A DNA stretch of 14,498 nucleotides from Candidatus Fermentibacterota bacterium. GTDB taxonomy: Bacteria > Fermentibacterota > Fermentibacteria > Fermentibacterales > Fermentibacteraceae. The notes under the pieces were generated by a model. It ran no database searches. It saw only the letters and a list, made by a program, of their open reading frames with translations, and was not told the origin of the DNA. Both the position numbers and the translations under genes were made by a program. The DNA lies in the NCBI GenBank assembly GCA_012523605.1, contig JAAYTY010000075.1:1-14498 (forward strand), given 5' to 3'. Below, one piece after another: positions 7,577-14,373 of this stretch (the stretch's first letter is position 1; each line of letters opens with the position of its first letter).

Positions 7577-9376
7577 ATGAACGACCGAATCAGGAACTTC
7601 TGCATCATCGCGCACATAGACCACGGCAAGTCCACTCTTGCAGACAGGCTTCTCCAGGCCACCCACACGGTGAGCGAGCGCGAATTCCACGACCAGATGC
7701 TCGACACCATGGACATCGAGCGCGAGCGGGGCATCACGATAAAGAGCACCGCCGTCACGATGAGGTACGCCGCATCGGACGGTCGCGAGTACGAACTCAA
7801 CCTCATCGATACGCCGGGGCACGTTGACTTCTCCTACGAGGTCTCGCGCGCGCTGGCTTCCTGCGAAGCCGCGCTGCTGGTAATCGACGCCGCGCAGGGA
7901 GTCGAGGCGCAGACACTGGCGAATCTTTACAAGGCCATGGAGCAGAACCTGGCAATCATCCCGGTCATCAACAAGATAGATCTGCCCTCGGCGAACATCG
8001 ACGAAGTGAGGGACGAACTCGACCACGAGCTGGGCCTCGACCCCGACGATGCGATCCTCGTGTCCGCCAAAACCGGGCAGAACGTCGATCTTCTCCTGGA
8101 AGCCATCGTGAAGCGGGTTCCCGCGCCTGCCGGCGACCCCGGATCGCCGCTCCGGGCCAGGGTGTTCGACAGCTTCTTCGATCCCTATCGGGGGGTGGTG
8201 GTCTACATCAGGGTGGTTGACGGCACGATCCGGCAAGGCTCGACCGTTCGCCTCCTGGCCGCCGGCTCCGACTACAGGGTTGAGGAGATCGGGCGCCTCC
8301 GCATCAGACGCGAGCCCTGCCAGGCCCTCGAGGCGGGCGAGGTGGGCTATCTAATCGCCGGAATCAAGTCGGTCAGCGACGTGCGCTCGGGCGACACCGT
8401 CACCGATGCGGCAAGGCCCTCTGCCGAGCCCCTCGCAGGCTACAAGGAGGCGAAGCCCGTCGTATTCTCTTCGATATTCCCCATTTCCACCGAGGACTAC
8501 GGAGACCTCGCCTCCTCGATAGAGAAGCTGAAGCTGAACGACGCCTCACTGGTATTCGAGAAGGTGAGCTCCGCCGGCCTCGGGTTCGGCTTCAGATGCG
8601 GCTTTCTCGGTCTTCTGCATCTCGAGGTCGTCCAGGAGAGGCTGGAGAGGGAGTTCGGCCTCTCGCTGGTGCTCACCGCGCCGACAGTCCTGTACCGCGT
8701 GACGATGACTTCGGGAGAGGTGCTGTGGGTGGACAACCCGCTGCACTACCCCGATGCATCGGGGATCGAGACGGCGGAGGAACCTTTCATCAGGGCTTCG
8801 ATTATCATGCCCGACAGATACATCGGCCCCGTCACCCAGCTTCTCAAGGACCGCAAGTCCGAGAACTACAAGTGCATGTTCGTGGGCAGGCAGAGGGTGG
8901 AGATCACTGCCGAACTGCCGCTTTCCGAGGTCGTGTACGACTTCTACGACAGGCTGAAGTCGGTGACGCAGGGCTACGGCTCGTTCGACTACGAGCCTTC
9001 CGACTACAGGCCCGTGGACCTCGTCAGGCTGGACATTCTTGTGAACCACGAGAAGGTGGACGCCCTGTCCATGCTCGTGCACCGCGACAGAGCGAGGGAA
9101 TGGGCCGTCCGTGCCTGCGAGAACCTCGCGAAGGAGATACCGAGGCAGCAGTTCAAGATCCCCGTCCAGGGCGCCATCGGCGGCACCATCATCGCGAGGG
9201 AGACCATCCAGCCCTTCCGGAAGGATGTCACGGCCAAGTGCTACGGGGGCGACATCACCCGCAAGCGCAAGCTGCTGGAGAAGCAGAAGGAGGGCAAGCG
9301 GAAGATGAAGATGGTCGGCTCGGTGGCCATACCCCAGAAAGCCTTCCTCGCCGTTCTCCGGAGGAATGACGAGTAG
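7577..9376 (+). CDS. lepA: Elongation factor 4 (LepA) GTPase
   Basis: A 599-residue translational GTPase of normal family length. G motifs: AHIDHGKST (12-20), RGITIKS, DTPGH, NKID and SAKTG, followed by beta-barrel domain II (ARVFDSFFDPYRGVVVYIRV), the EF-G-like domains III and V, and the LepA-specific C-terminal domain ending YGGDITRKRKLLEKQKEGKRKMKM...VAIPQKAFLAVL. LepA acts on ribosomes, with proposed roles in back-translocation of stalled complexes and in small-subunit biogenesis. The ATG at 7577 gives the family's N-terminus (MNDRIRNFCIIAHIDHGKS) with GGGAAGG four or so bases upstream; an in-frame GTG at 7514 would add 21 residues absent from the family. Divergent from tupA. Lysine- and arginine-rich C-terminus is normal for LepA. 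Confidence 0.98.
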   Translation: MNDRIRNFCIIAHIDHGKSTLADRLLQATHTVSEREFHDQMLDTMDIERERGITIKSTAVTMRYAASDGREYELNLIDTPGHVDFSYEVSRALASCEAALLVIDAAQGVEAQTLANLYKAMEQNLAIIPVINKIDLPSANIDEVRDELDHELGLDPDDAILVSAKTGQNVDLLLEAIVKRVPAPAGDPGSPLRARVFDSFFDPYRGVVVYIRVVDGTIRQGSTVRLLAAGSDYRVEEIGRLRIRREPCQALEAGEVGYLIAGIKSVSDVRSGDTVTDAARPSAEPLAGYKEAKPVVFSSIFPISTEDYGDLASSIEKLKLNDASLVFEKVSSAGLGFGFRCGFLGLLHLEVVQERLEREFGLSLVLTAPTVLYRVTMTSGEVLWVDNPLHYPDASGIETAEEPFIRASIIMPDRYIGPVTQLLKDRKSENYKCMFVGRQRVEITAELPLSEVVYDFYDRLKSVTQGYGSFDYEPSDYRPVDLVRLDILVNHEKVDALSMLVHRDRAREWAVRACENLAKEIPRQQFKIPVQGAIGGTIIARETIQPFRKDVTAKCYGGDITRKRKLLEKQKEGKRKMKMVGSVAIPQKAFLAVLRRNDE

Positions 9377-9385
9377 GAGCGTCCC

Positions 9386-9414
9386 TTGACTTGGGGGCGG
9401 GGCTCCGTTTCAAT
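9386..9414 (+). promoter_or_regulatory. Sigma70-type promoter upstream of the microprotein gene
   Basis: TTGACT (9386-9391), 17 bases, TTCAAT (9409-9414), just after the lepA stop. It would start transcription near 9421, about 44 bases before the ATG at 9465, and may also feed the genes from 9654 onward. Confidence 0.45.
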
Positions 9415-9464
9415 ATCGAGCGGGTGCCGAAGCCGGCGCTGGTGCCGCTTGGAAAGGAGATGAA

Positions 9465-9584
9465 ATGAGCCGCGGAATGGACAGGGGCGAGTCCACGAAG
9501 AAGGACATGAAGAAGTCCGGGAAGTCTCTGAAGGAGAAGAGGGCCGAGAAGAAAGCCAAGAAGGAGGCCAGGAAGGGCTCCTGA
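9465..9584 (+). CDS. Lysine-rich basic microprotein (39 aa)
   Basis: A short gene of 40 codons including stop. The protein is extremely basic: lysine and arginine make up close to half of the residues, with the runs KKDMKKSGKSLKEKRAEKK and KKEARKGS and no hydrophobic core. It has a near-ideal ribosome binding site (AAGGAG five to six bases before the ATG) and a plausible promoter at 9386-9414, which argue for real expression. Similar short proteins with a 'KSLKEKRAEKKAKK' type segment are, from memory, widespread in bacterial genomes as hypothetical proteins and have no assigned role; binding to RNA, DNA or ribosomes is a guess from the charge. It sits between lepA and the four-gene run. Confidence 0.7.
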   Translation: MSRGMDRGESTKKDMKKSGKSLKEKRAEKKAKKEARKGS

Positions 9585-9653
9585 CGATGCCCGCTTCAGG
9601 GGCCGGACGAGCCCGGTCGCCGGTTCTCCTGCCGGGAGGCGGTCCGTTCCTCG

Positions 9654-10202
9654 ATGGCCGGACGGTATGACTTGACCAACGAGATCGTCGAATCCCCCGA
9701 CTACAAGGTGACCGAGACCGCCCTCGGCACCTGGAGGCGGTATCTCTACCCCTCCGGGGCCGACTTCGCCGAGTTCAGATCCCATTCCGAGTTCATGGGC
9801 CTGCCGCTCGTTCACTACACCCGGGGCATCTGTCCGGAAACCGGCAGGAGGATCACCGCGAAAGGCGTCATAGCCGTGGGAAGAAAAGCCGTCGGCATCA
9901 TCGCCATCGGGCAGGTTTCCGCCGGGCTCATGGCATTCGGCCAGGCCTGCATCGGCATTCTTGCGCTTGGGCAGGCCGCCGCAGGCTTCATTGCCGTAGG
10001 CCAGGCGGCGATTGCGTATCACTTCGGGCTGGGCCAGCTCGCCACGGGCAGGACCGCCATCGGCCAGCTCGCCCTCGGCGGGCATGTGCTGGCGCAGGCC
10101 GGGTTCGGCAGGCATGTCTGGAGCGGTTCTGTCCGCGATCCCGAGGCTGTGAACCATTTCAGGGCACTCCTCAAGTCCCTTCTCTCGGTTTTCGGGGGCT
10201 GA
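9654..10202 (+). CDS. Uncharacterised protein with strict five-residue glycine repeats
   Basis: A 182-residue protein I cannot assign to a named function. Residues 1-70 form a small globular region (motif LPLVHYTRGICPETGRR near 50-66). Residues 71-150 are repetitive: glycine falls at 71, 76, 81 and so on to 116 without a break; 121 is alanine, then after a one-residue insertion glycine returns at 127, 132, 137 and 142. Glutamine follows every second glycine (87, 97, 107, 117, 128, 138), so the full unit is ten residues, roughly xxAxGQxxxG. The residue two before each glycine is almost always Ala, Ser or Cys. This resembles the geometry of a five-residue-per-side beta-solenoid (as in pentapeptide repeat proteins) or a glycine-zipper membrane helix bundle. 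The ATG at 9654 lacks a well-placed ribosome binding site (GGGAGG is about 14 bases upstream), so the start is less certain. The next gene begins 2 bases after the stop. Confidence 0.8.
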   Translation: MAGRYDLTNEIVESPDYKVTETALGTWRRYLYPSGADFAEFRSHSEFMGLPLVHYTRGICPETGRRITAKGVIAVGRKAVGIIAIGQVSAGLMAFGQACIGILALGQAAAGFIAVGQAAIAYHFGLGQLATGRTAIGQLALGGHVLAQAGFGRHVWSGSVRDPEAVNHFRALLKSLLSVFGG

Positions 10203-10204
10203 CC

Positions 10205-11296
10205 GTGGGCTATCCCGGCGCGCCCGAATTGCATATCGACAAGGCGATCGCCCTGCGCAACATCAGGGCCATGTCTGCCAGGGCCGCATCCGCCGGAGTG
10301 TCTCTCCGCCCGCATTTCAAGACCCATCATTCCCGTGCCGTGGGTGAATGGTTCAGAGCCTCGGGAGTGACCTCGATCACCGTCTCGTCCTTCGAGATGG
10401 CCTCTTACTTCGCCGAAGCCGGCTGGACCGATATCCTGGTTGCATTCACCGCGTCGCCGGGCGATGTTGAAGCGATAAGGCGGCTGTCCTCCAGGGTGCG
10501 CCTCGGGATTCTCGCGGAAAGGCCGGAAGCCGCGGTCTGCATAGAGGGCCTGGTGGACTCTCCGGTGGATCTCTGGCTGGAGATCGACTGCGGCAGCGGC
10601 CGCACGGGCATTCCATGGAACGACACGGAAGCGATTTCGTCCTTCGTGAGAGGAACGAGCGGTCTGCACAGGCTCGGATTCAGGGGCATACTGACCCATG
10701 CTGGAGACAGCTACTCGGTGCGCGGGCCTCACGAAGTCATGGAGGTCCATAAAAGAACCCTGGAGAGGATGGCCGCCGCAAGGGGCGCGACGCTTTCGGC
10801 CGGCGCCGCCGGGTGTTTGGCGAGCTGCGGCGACACTCCCACCTGCTCGCTGGCGGACAGCTTTCCGGGCATTGACGAGATCAGGCCAGGCAATTTCGTC
10901 TTCTACGATCTGATGCAGGTTCTCATAGGATCCTGCAGAATCGGGGACGTCGCCGCGAGAGTGAGCTGTACCGTTGCGGCGGTGTACCCCGACCGCATCG
11001 TAGTGCGCTGCGGCGCCGTCCACCTCTCGAAGGAGTCGGTGGTGATGCTGGGGAAGCCCACGTACGGGCTGGTAGTCCGCCCAGGCGCACTGCCGGAGGG
11101 CCCCGGAACCTACGCCTCGCTTTTCCGGCTTTCGCAGGAGCATGGAGTGGCTTCAGCGCCGCCGGAGTTCGCGGCGGACCTGCGGCCCGGGGAGCGACTC
11201 GAAGTCATTCCGGTACACTCCTGCCTCACTTGCTGGCAGTTCCCCGTATATCACTGCGGCAAGGCTGTTCTCCCGAAGATGCGATACGGGGAATGA
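10205..11296 (+). CDS. D-serine dehydratase-like PLP enzyme (DSD1 / alanine racemase N-terminal fold)
   Basis: A 363-residue fold-type III PLP enzyme. The N-terminal barrel begins with PELHIDKAIALRNIRAM, and the PLP lysine is K39 in RPHFKTHHS, the family motif. GILTHAG near residues 160-166 and the DEIRPGNFVFYDLMQ region (about 225-239) are also typical. The C-terminal beta domain contains VHSCLTCW, whose His338-x-Cys340 matches the zinc ligands of eukaryotic-type D-serine dehydratase; D-threonine aldolases, close relatives, have His-x-Asp instead. The likely reaction is therefore zinc- and PLP-dependent deamination of D-serine or D-3-hydroxyaspartate to an oxo acid and ammonia, though the substrate is not certain. 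The start is GTG at 10205, 2 bases after the previous stop, preceded by GGGGG. The stop overlaps the DUF1838 start as ATGA. Confidence 0.88.
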   Translation: MGYPGAPELHIDKAIALRNIRAMSARAASAGVSLRPHFKTHHSRAVGEWFRASGVTSITVSSFEMASYFAEAGWTDILVAFTASPGDVEAIRRLSSRVRLGILAERPEAAVCIEGLVDSPVDLWLEIDCGSGRTGIPWNDTEAISSFVRGTSGLHRLGFRGILTHAGDSYSVRGPHEVMEVHKRTLERMAAARGATLSAGAAGCLASCGDTPTCSLADSFPGIDEIRPGNFVFYDLMQVLIGSCRIGDVAARVSCTVAAVYPDRIVVRCGAVHLSKESVVMLGKPTYGLVVRPGALPEGPGTYASLFRLSQEHGVASAPPEFAADLRPGERLEVIPVHSCLTCWQFPVYHCGKAVLPKMRYGE

Positions 11297-12129
11297 CGGT
11301 CTGCATCCCCCTGCTCGCCGCTGCCGCAACGGGGCTGGACCTCTCTCTTCCGGCCGACAACTGCGAGGCCTTCCTCAGGACGCGCTGTTCCCTCGACTGC
11401 ACTGAGGTCTTCTTCCACTGGAGAGGCGACATATACTCCATCGTGCCGGGCGAGCCCTCGGAGCTTCTTTTCCTGGGCGAGGGATTCAATGTCGCCAGAC
11501 TCGAGCCTGTCGAGAACGGCTACATGATGCTTTCGCGGGAGGTGTTCCTCTACCGCGACCCCGACACCGGAGAGATACTCGACTCGTGGGAGAACCCCTT
11601 CACGGGTGAAACCGTGAGGGTGGTCCATGTTCTCAACGATCCGGTCAACTCGGTCATTCCCAGAACCCTGGGCGACCGCGGGTTCAGCGTGCCTTGCACG
11701 ATTCTCGAAGACGGCACCGTAGCCTGGGACCTGGACATCCTCCTCTTCTATCCCTCGCCTCTGCCCCGGGACAGTTTTCCGCTCTACTCGGGCTCCGACA
11801 TGTACCAGGGATGCGAGATGTTCCAGTTCTTCACTACGCTCGACGCCCTGGAAGACACATCCTCGGCCAGCGTTCCCTGTCACATCTCATGGACTCGCGC
11901 AGGACCCTGGCTCCCCTGGATGAGGATGGCCGACAGGCCGGGCTGGCTTCTCTACCACTGCACAGGAGGCAAGATCGCCTCCTGGGAGGCGATGCCGCCG
12001 GAGATAAGGCAGTGGGTGGAAAGCGGCCATCCCGAGTTTGCACACGCCCCCTCGGAGTACACCCGGCCCAACAGCACGAGCTGGTCGTATTTCCGGGAAC
12101 TCCTGGAGAGCGGGGAGCTGGAGCGCTGA
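11293..12129 (+). CDS. DUF1838 family protein
   Basis: A 278-residue protein of the DUF1838 family, whose function is unknown. Diagnostic stretches are RCSLDCTEVFFHWRGDIYS (about 30-48), LFLGEGFNVARLEPVENGY (about 58-76) and SREVFLYRDPDTGEILDSW with ENPFTGETVRVVHVLNDPVN (about 80-118). No catalytic motif is obvious. ATG at 11293 is chosen because it overlaps the upstream stop as ATGA and follows GGGGA; a longer frame from TTG at 11230 would overlap the upstream gene by 67 bases. The N-terminal stretch is hydrophobic (CIPLLAAAATG) but lacks the positive charges of a signal peptide. Members of this family elsewhere often sit near enzymes of small-molecule metabolism; here it is translationally coupled with a D-amino-acid dehydratase. 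Confidence 0.85.
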   Translation: MTVCIPLLAAAATGLDLSLPADNCEAFLRTRCSLDCTEVFFHWRGDIYSIVPGEPSELLFLGEGFNVARLEPVENGYMMLSREVFLYRDPDTGEILDSWENPFTGETVRVVHVLNDPVNSVIPRTLGDRGFSVPCTILEDGTVAWDLDILLFYPSPLPRDSFPLYSGSDMYQGCEMFQFFTTLDALEDTSSASVPCHISWTRAGPWLPWMRMADRPGWLLYHCTGGKIASWEAMPPEIRQWVESGHPEFAHAPSEYTRPNSTSWSYFRELLESGELER

Positions 12130-13271
12130 ACGAGGCCGGCGGCGGATCGGCGGGCCTCTACATCCACGTGCCGTTCTGCACGGGGAAGTGCCCCTACTGC
12201 GGCTTCTACAGCGGCATCGAGCCTTCACGCGTAAGGATCGGATCGTTCACCGCCGCCCTTCTCGCGGAGATCGACATGCGTCTCTCGCCGGGAACTCCCG
12301 CAGGAACGATCTACGCCGGCGGCGGAACGCCGAGCCTTCTGCCCGCGGCGGACTGGCGCTCGATCATGGGTGCCGTTCGAGGGCGATGCTCCGTCGCACC
12401 CGGGGTCGAGGCCACGGTCGAGGTGAATCCCGGATCGTGCGGCGCCGGGGTTTTCGAGGGGCTTCTCGATGCCGGGTTCAACCGGGTGAGCATCGGCGTG
12501 CAGTCGTTCGAACCGAGCGTGCTCGAAGCGCTCGGCCGAAGGCACTCCGCCGTCGAAGCCGTCCGCGCCGTGGAGACTGCTCGCGGCACGGGGTTCCGCA
12601 ATGTTTCGATAGACCTCATCTTCGGGGCGCCCGGCCAGAATGCCGATGCCTGGGAACGGGACCTCGAGAGGGCTGTGGATCTTCGGCCCGAGCATGTCTC
12701 CTGCTATTCACTGGGATTCGAGAAGGGCACCGAATTCGAGAGGGCTCTGGATGACGGGCGGTTGGAGAAGCCCTCCGACGACCTGCTCGCCGACCTCTAC
12801 TTCCTCGCGCATTCGATCCTCACCGAAGCAGGATACGAGCACTACGAGGTATCGAACTACGCCCTCGGACGGGAGTTTCGTTCCAGGCATAACGTGGGTT
12901 ACTGGAACGGGACTCAGTACTTCGGGTTCGGCCCTTCCGCGCACGGCTACGACGGCGGGGGCAGGCGCTCGTGGAATGTGGCCGACCTGGAGGCTTACGT
13001 GTCTCTTGTCTCGGAAGGCAGGTCCCCCGAGGCGGGGCACGAGTGCCTCAAGCCCGCCCAGAGGCTCCTCGAGCGCCTGATGCTGGGGCTCAGGACGTCT
13101 GACGGGATGGATCTGGACGCGCCGACCCCGGATGCGGAGCGTCTGGTGTCGTGCTGGATTGCCGAAGGTCTGTGCGGCAGGGAGGGCAGTCGCCTGAAAC
13201 CGACGCCCCGGGGGATGCTGATGGCCGACGGGATGGCGGAAAACATGGCAGCAGCTTTGGAACCGCACTGA
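12126..13271 (+). CDS. hemW: Heme chaperone HemW (radical SAM, coproporphyrinogen III oxidase-like)
   Basis: A 381-residue radical SAM protein of the HemW type, related to HemN but lacking the coproporphyrinogen oxidase-specific N-terminus. LYIHVPFCTGKCPYCGF carries the CxxxCxxC cluster motif (C18, C22, C25), followed by GGGTPS, the SIGVQSF strand, DLIFGAPGQ and SRHNVGYWNGTQYFGFGPSAHGY (a HemW/HemN signature). HemW binds heme and is thought to deliver it to membrane respiratory enzymes. No ATG, GTG or TTG exists in frame close to the motif: the only nearby candidate is CTG at 12126, which overlaps the DUF1838 stop as CTGA and has GGGGAG 9 bases upstream. A longer open frame back to 11694 would lie inside DUF1838 and gives a nonsense N-terminus. 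Length from the CTG is normal for HemW. Confidence 0.93.
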   Translation: MNEAGGGSAGLYIHVPFCTGKCPYCGFYSGIEPSRVRIGSFTAALLAEIDMRLSPGTPAGTIYAGGGTPSLLPAADWRSIMGAVRGRCSVAPGVEATVEVNPGSCGAGVFEGLLDAGFNRVSIGVQSFEPSVLEALGRRHSAVEAVRAVETARGTGFRNVSIDLIFGAPGQNADAWERDLERAVDLRPEHVSCYSLGFEKGTEFERALDDGRLEKPSDDLLADLYFLAHSILTEAGYEHYEVSNYALGREFRSRHNVGYWNGTQYFGFGPSAHGYDGGGRRSWNVADLEAYVSLVSEGRSPEAGHECLKPAQRLLERLMLGLRTSDGMDLDAPTPDAERLVSCWIAEGLCGREGSRLKPTPRGMLMADGMAENMAAALEPH

Positions 13272-13277
13272 TCCTTG

Positions 13278-13320
13278 TTGACGCACTAAAATATTTATTC
13301 ATATTAACAATATTGTTAGT
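13278..13320 (+). promoter_or_regulatory. AT-rich promoter/operator of the winged-helix-nucleotidyltransferase pair
   Basis: TTGACG (13278-13283) is followed by an AT-rich stretch; -10 candidates are TATTAA (13302-13307, 18-base spacer) or ATATTA (17-base spacer). Overlapping the -10 is a perfect 14-bp palindrome TAACAATATTGTTA (13305-13318). A larger imperfect inverted repeat pairs ACTAAAATATT (13285-13295) with AATATTGTTAGT (13309-13320). The block is strikingly AT-rich in a GC-rich window and looks like an operator that would block the promoter when bound. Confidence 0.6.
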
Positions 13321-13333
13321 CGAAAGGTGGGGC

Positions 13334-13675
13334 ATGCTCGACAGGCTCTTCGGCAACCGCACTGCATCACGGGTGCTCCTATACCTCCGGAGGTACGGGG
13401 AGGGTTACCCGTCGGGAATCGCCTCGACCTTCGGGCTCGGTCTGAGGTCCGTACAGCTCCAGCTCGAGAAACTCGAGGCCGAGGGCATAATCGCGAGCCG
13501 GATGAAGGGGCGGACCAGGGTTTTCTCGTGGAACCCCTCCTGGCCGCTCCTCGACGAGTTGAAGGGCCTGCTCGACAGAGCCTTCGACTACATGGACCCG
13601 GAGGAGATCGAGAAGCACTACATGCAGCGAACCAGGCCCCGCAGGAGGGGCAAGCCGGTTGATGATCAGCGCTGA
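13334..13675 (+). CDS. Winged-helix DNA-binding regulator
   Basis: A 113-residue small DNA-binding protein. Residues 1-68 form a winged helix: LFGNRTASRVLLYLRR (helix 1), GYPSGIASTFG (helix 2), LRSVQLQLEKLEAEGII (recognition helix, about 37-53) and a basic wing ASRMKGRTRVFSWN (54-67). The C-terminal part is helical and ends in a basic tail RTRPRRRGKPVDD. This is the ArsR-like type commonly paired with minimal nucleotidyltransferases. ATG at 13334 follows AAGGTGG at good spacing and lies 15 bases after the palindromic operator, so autorepression is likely. The gene overlaps the next by 14 bases, typical of a coupled pair. Operator binding is inference. Confidence 0.8.
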   Translation: MLDRLFGNRTASRVLLYLRRYGEGYPSGIASTFGLGLRSVQLQLEKLEAEGIIASRMKGRTRVFSWNPSWPLLDELKGLLDRAFDYMDPEEIEKHYMQRTRPRRRGKPVDDQR

Positions 13676-14243
13676 GACGACCCTGGAGGATCTGGCCGGA
13701 ATCGTATGTTCCCACCTGCTGGGGCACGGCATCAGGGCCGTGCTGTCAGGCGGCGGCGCCGTGGCACTTTATGCCGACAACAGGTTCACCACCTGTGATC
13801 TCGATTTCGTGACCGACGCGGATCCGCGAAGGGTGGAGCGGGTGATGGCCGCTCTGGGATTCGCTAGGAAGGCAAGCCGTCATTTCGAACACCCCGCCAC
13901 ATGCTTCCTGGTCGAGTTCCCGGCAGGGCCTCTCGCAATCGGAGACAGGCCGGTGACGAAGGTTGCCGAGATCGAAACGCGTGGTGGAAGGTTGCTCGTC
14001 CTCACGCCCACTCAGTGCGTAATGGACCGCCTTGCGGCATGGTACCACTGGAGCGATCCCCAGGCACTCCAGCAGGCGATCCTCGTCTCGCTGGCGCACG
14101 GAGTGGACCAGGACGTGATCGAGGAATGGTCCGGAGGCGAGGGGAAGCTCAGGGAGTATCGAAACTATCTCCGCAGGCTGGAGGCCGGGCGCATGGGGGG
14201 AGATCCCTCCGGTACTGGACGAACTGGTTCACCGAAGCCATAA
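13662..14243 (+). CDS. Minimal nucleotidyltransferase-fold protein
   Basis: A 193-residue protein with the nucleotidyltransferase fold. SGGGAVALYADNRFTTCDLDFV (residues 29-50) holds the GG(A)x helix start and the D46-x-D48 metal pair; E85 in FLVEFPAG could be the third acidic residue. LTPTQCVMDRLAAWYHWSD (114-132) and GVDQDVIEEWSGGEGK are conserved features of an uncharacterised family often found next to small DNA-binding proteins. Related MNT/AbiEii/DUF6036-type enzymes transfer nucleotides to proteins or tRNAs, and some are toxin-antitoxin components; which applies here is unknown. ATG at 13662 is used; TTG at 13659 is equally possible and better spaced from AGGAGGGG. The stop at 14243 lies 15 bases before tRNA-Arg. 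No substrate can be named. Confidence 0.8.
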   Translation: MISAETTLEDLAGIVCSHLLGHGIRAVLSGGGAVALYADNRFTTCDLDFVTDADPRRVERVMAALGFARKASRHFEHPATCFLVEFPAGPLAIGDRPVTKVAEIETRGGRLLVLTPTQCVMDRLAAWYHWSDPQALQQAILVSLAHGVDQDVIEEWSGGEGKLREYRNYLRRLEAGRMGGDPSGTGRTGSPKP

Positions 14244-14259
14244 TGCGACACCTTCGGTG
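14230..14259 (+). repeat. Inverted repeat joining the nucleotidyltransferase 3' end to the tRNA
   Basis: CACCGAAG (14230-14237) pairs with CTTCGGTG (14252-14259), 8 bp around a 14-base loop that contains the nucleotidyltransferase stop codon. Its 3' arm includes the first base of tRNA-Arg. It may affect tRNA 5' processing or be fortuitous. Confidence 0.3.
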
Positions 14260-14334
14260 CCCCAGTAGCTCAGAGGATAGAGCGTCGGTTTCCTAAACCG
14301 CAGGTCGCCCGTTCGAGTCGGGCCTGGGGCACCA
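14259..14334 (+). tRNA. tRNA-Arg (anticodon CCT)
   Basis: A complete 76-base cloverleaf including encoded CCA. The acceptor stem GCCCCAG/CTGGGGC is perfect over 7 bp; D-stem GCTC/GAGC; anticodon loop TTCCTAA with anticodon CCT at 14292-14294; T-arm GCCCG TTCGAGT CGGGC. It reads AGG codons, which are frequent in this window's genes. The anticodon stem pairs over 4 bp only (27-43 is T-C). It lies 15 bases after the nucleotidyltransferase gene and may be co-transcribed with it. Confidence 0.96.
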
Positions 14335-14335
14335 C

Positions 14336-14364
14336 GCTCATCTCCGCGGGACGCGGAGATGAGC
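14336..14364 (+). terminator. Perfect 13-bp hairpin after the tRNA
   Basis: GCTCATCTCCGCG (14336-14348) pairs perfectly with CGCGGAGATGAGC (14352-14364) around the loop GGA, one base after the tRNA CCA. No T-run follows, so it is either a non-canonical terminator or a processing/end-protection structure. Confidence 0.5.
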
Positions 14365-14373
14365 AACCCGACA

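Noticed and set aside
9255..10157. 300-residue minus-strand open frame antisense to the repeat protein
   Set aside because: Its repetitive look (DGDDADGF type) only mirrors the glycine repeats on the plus strand; no ribosome binding site or domain.
11694..12125. 144-residue N-terminal extension of hemW
   Set aside because: It overlaps DUF1838 in another frame and reads as Arg/His/Gly-rich nonsense.
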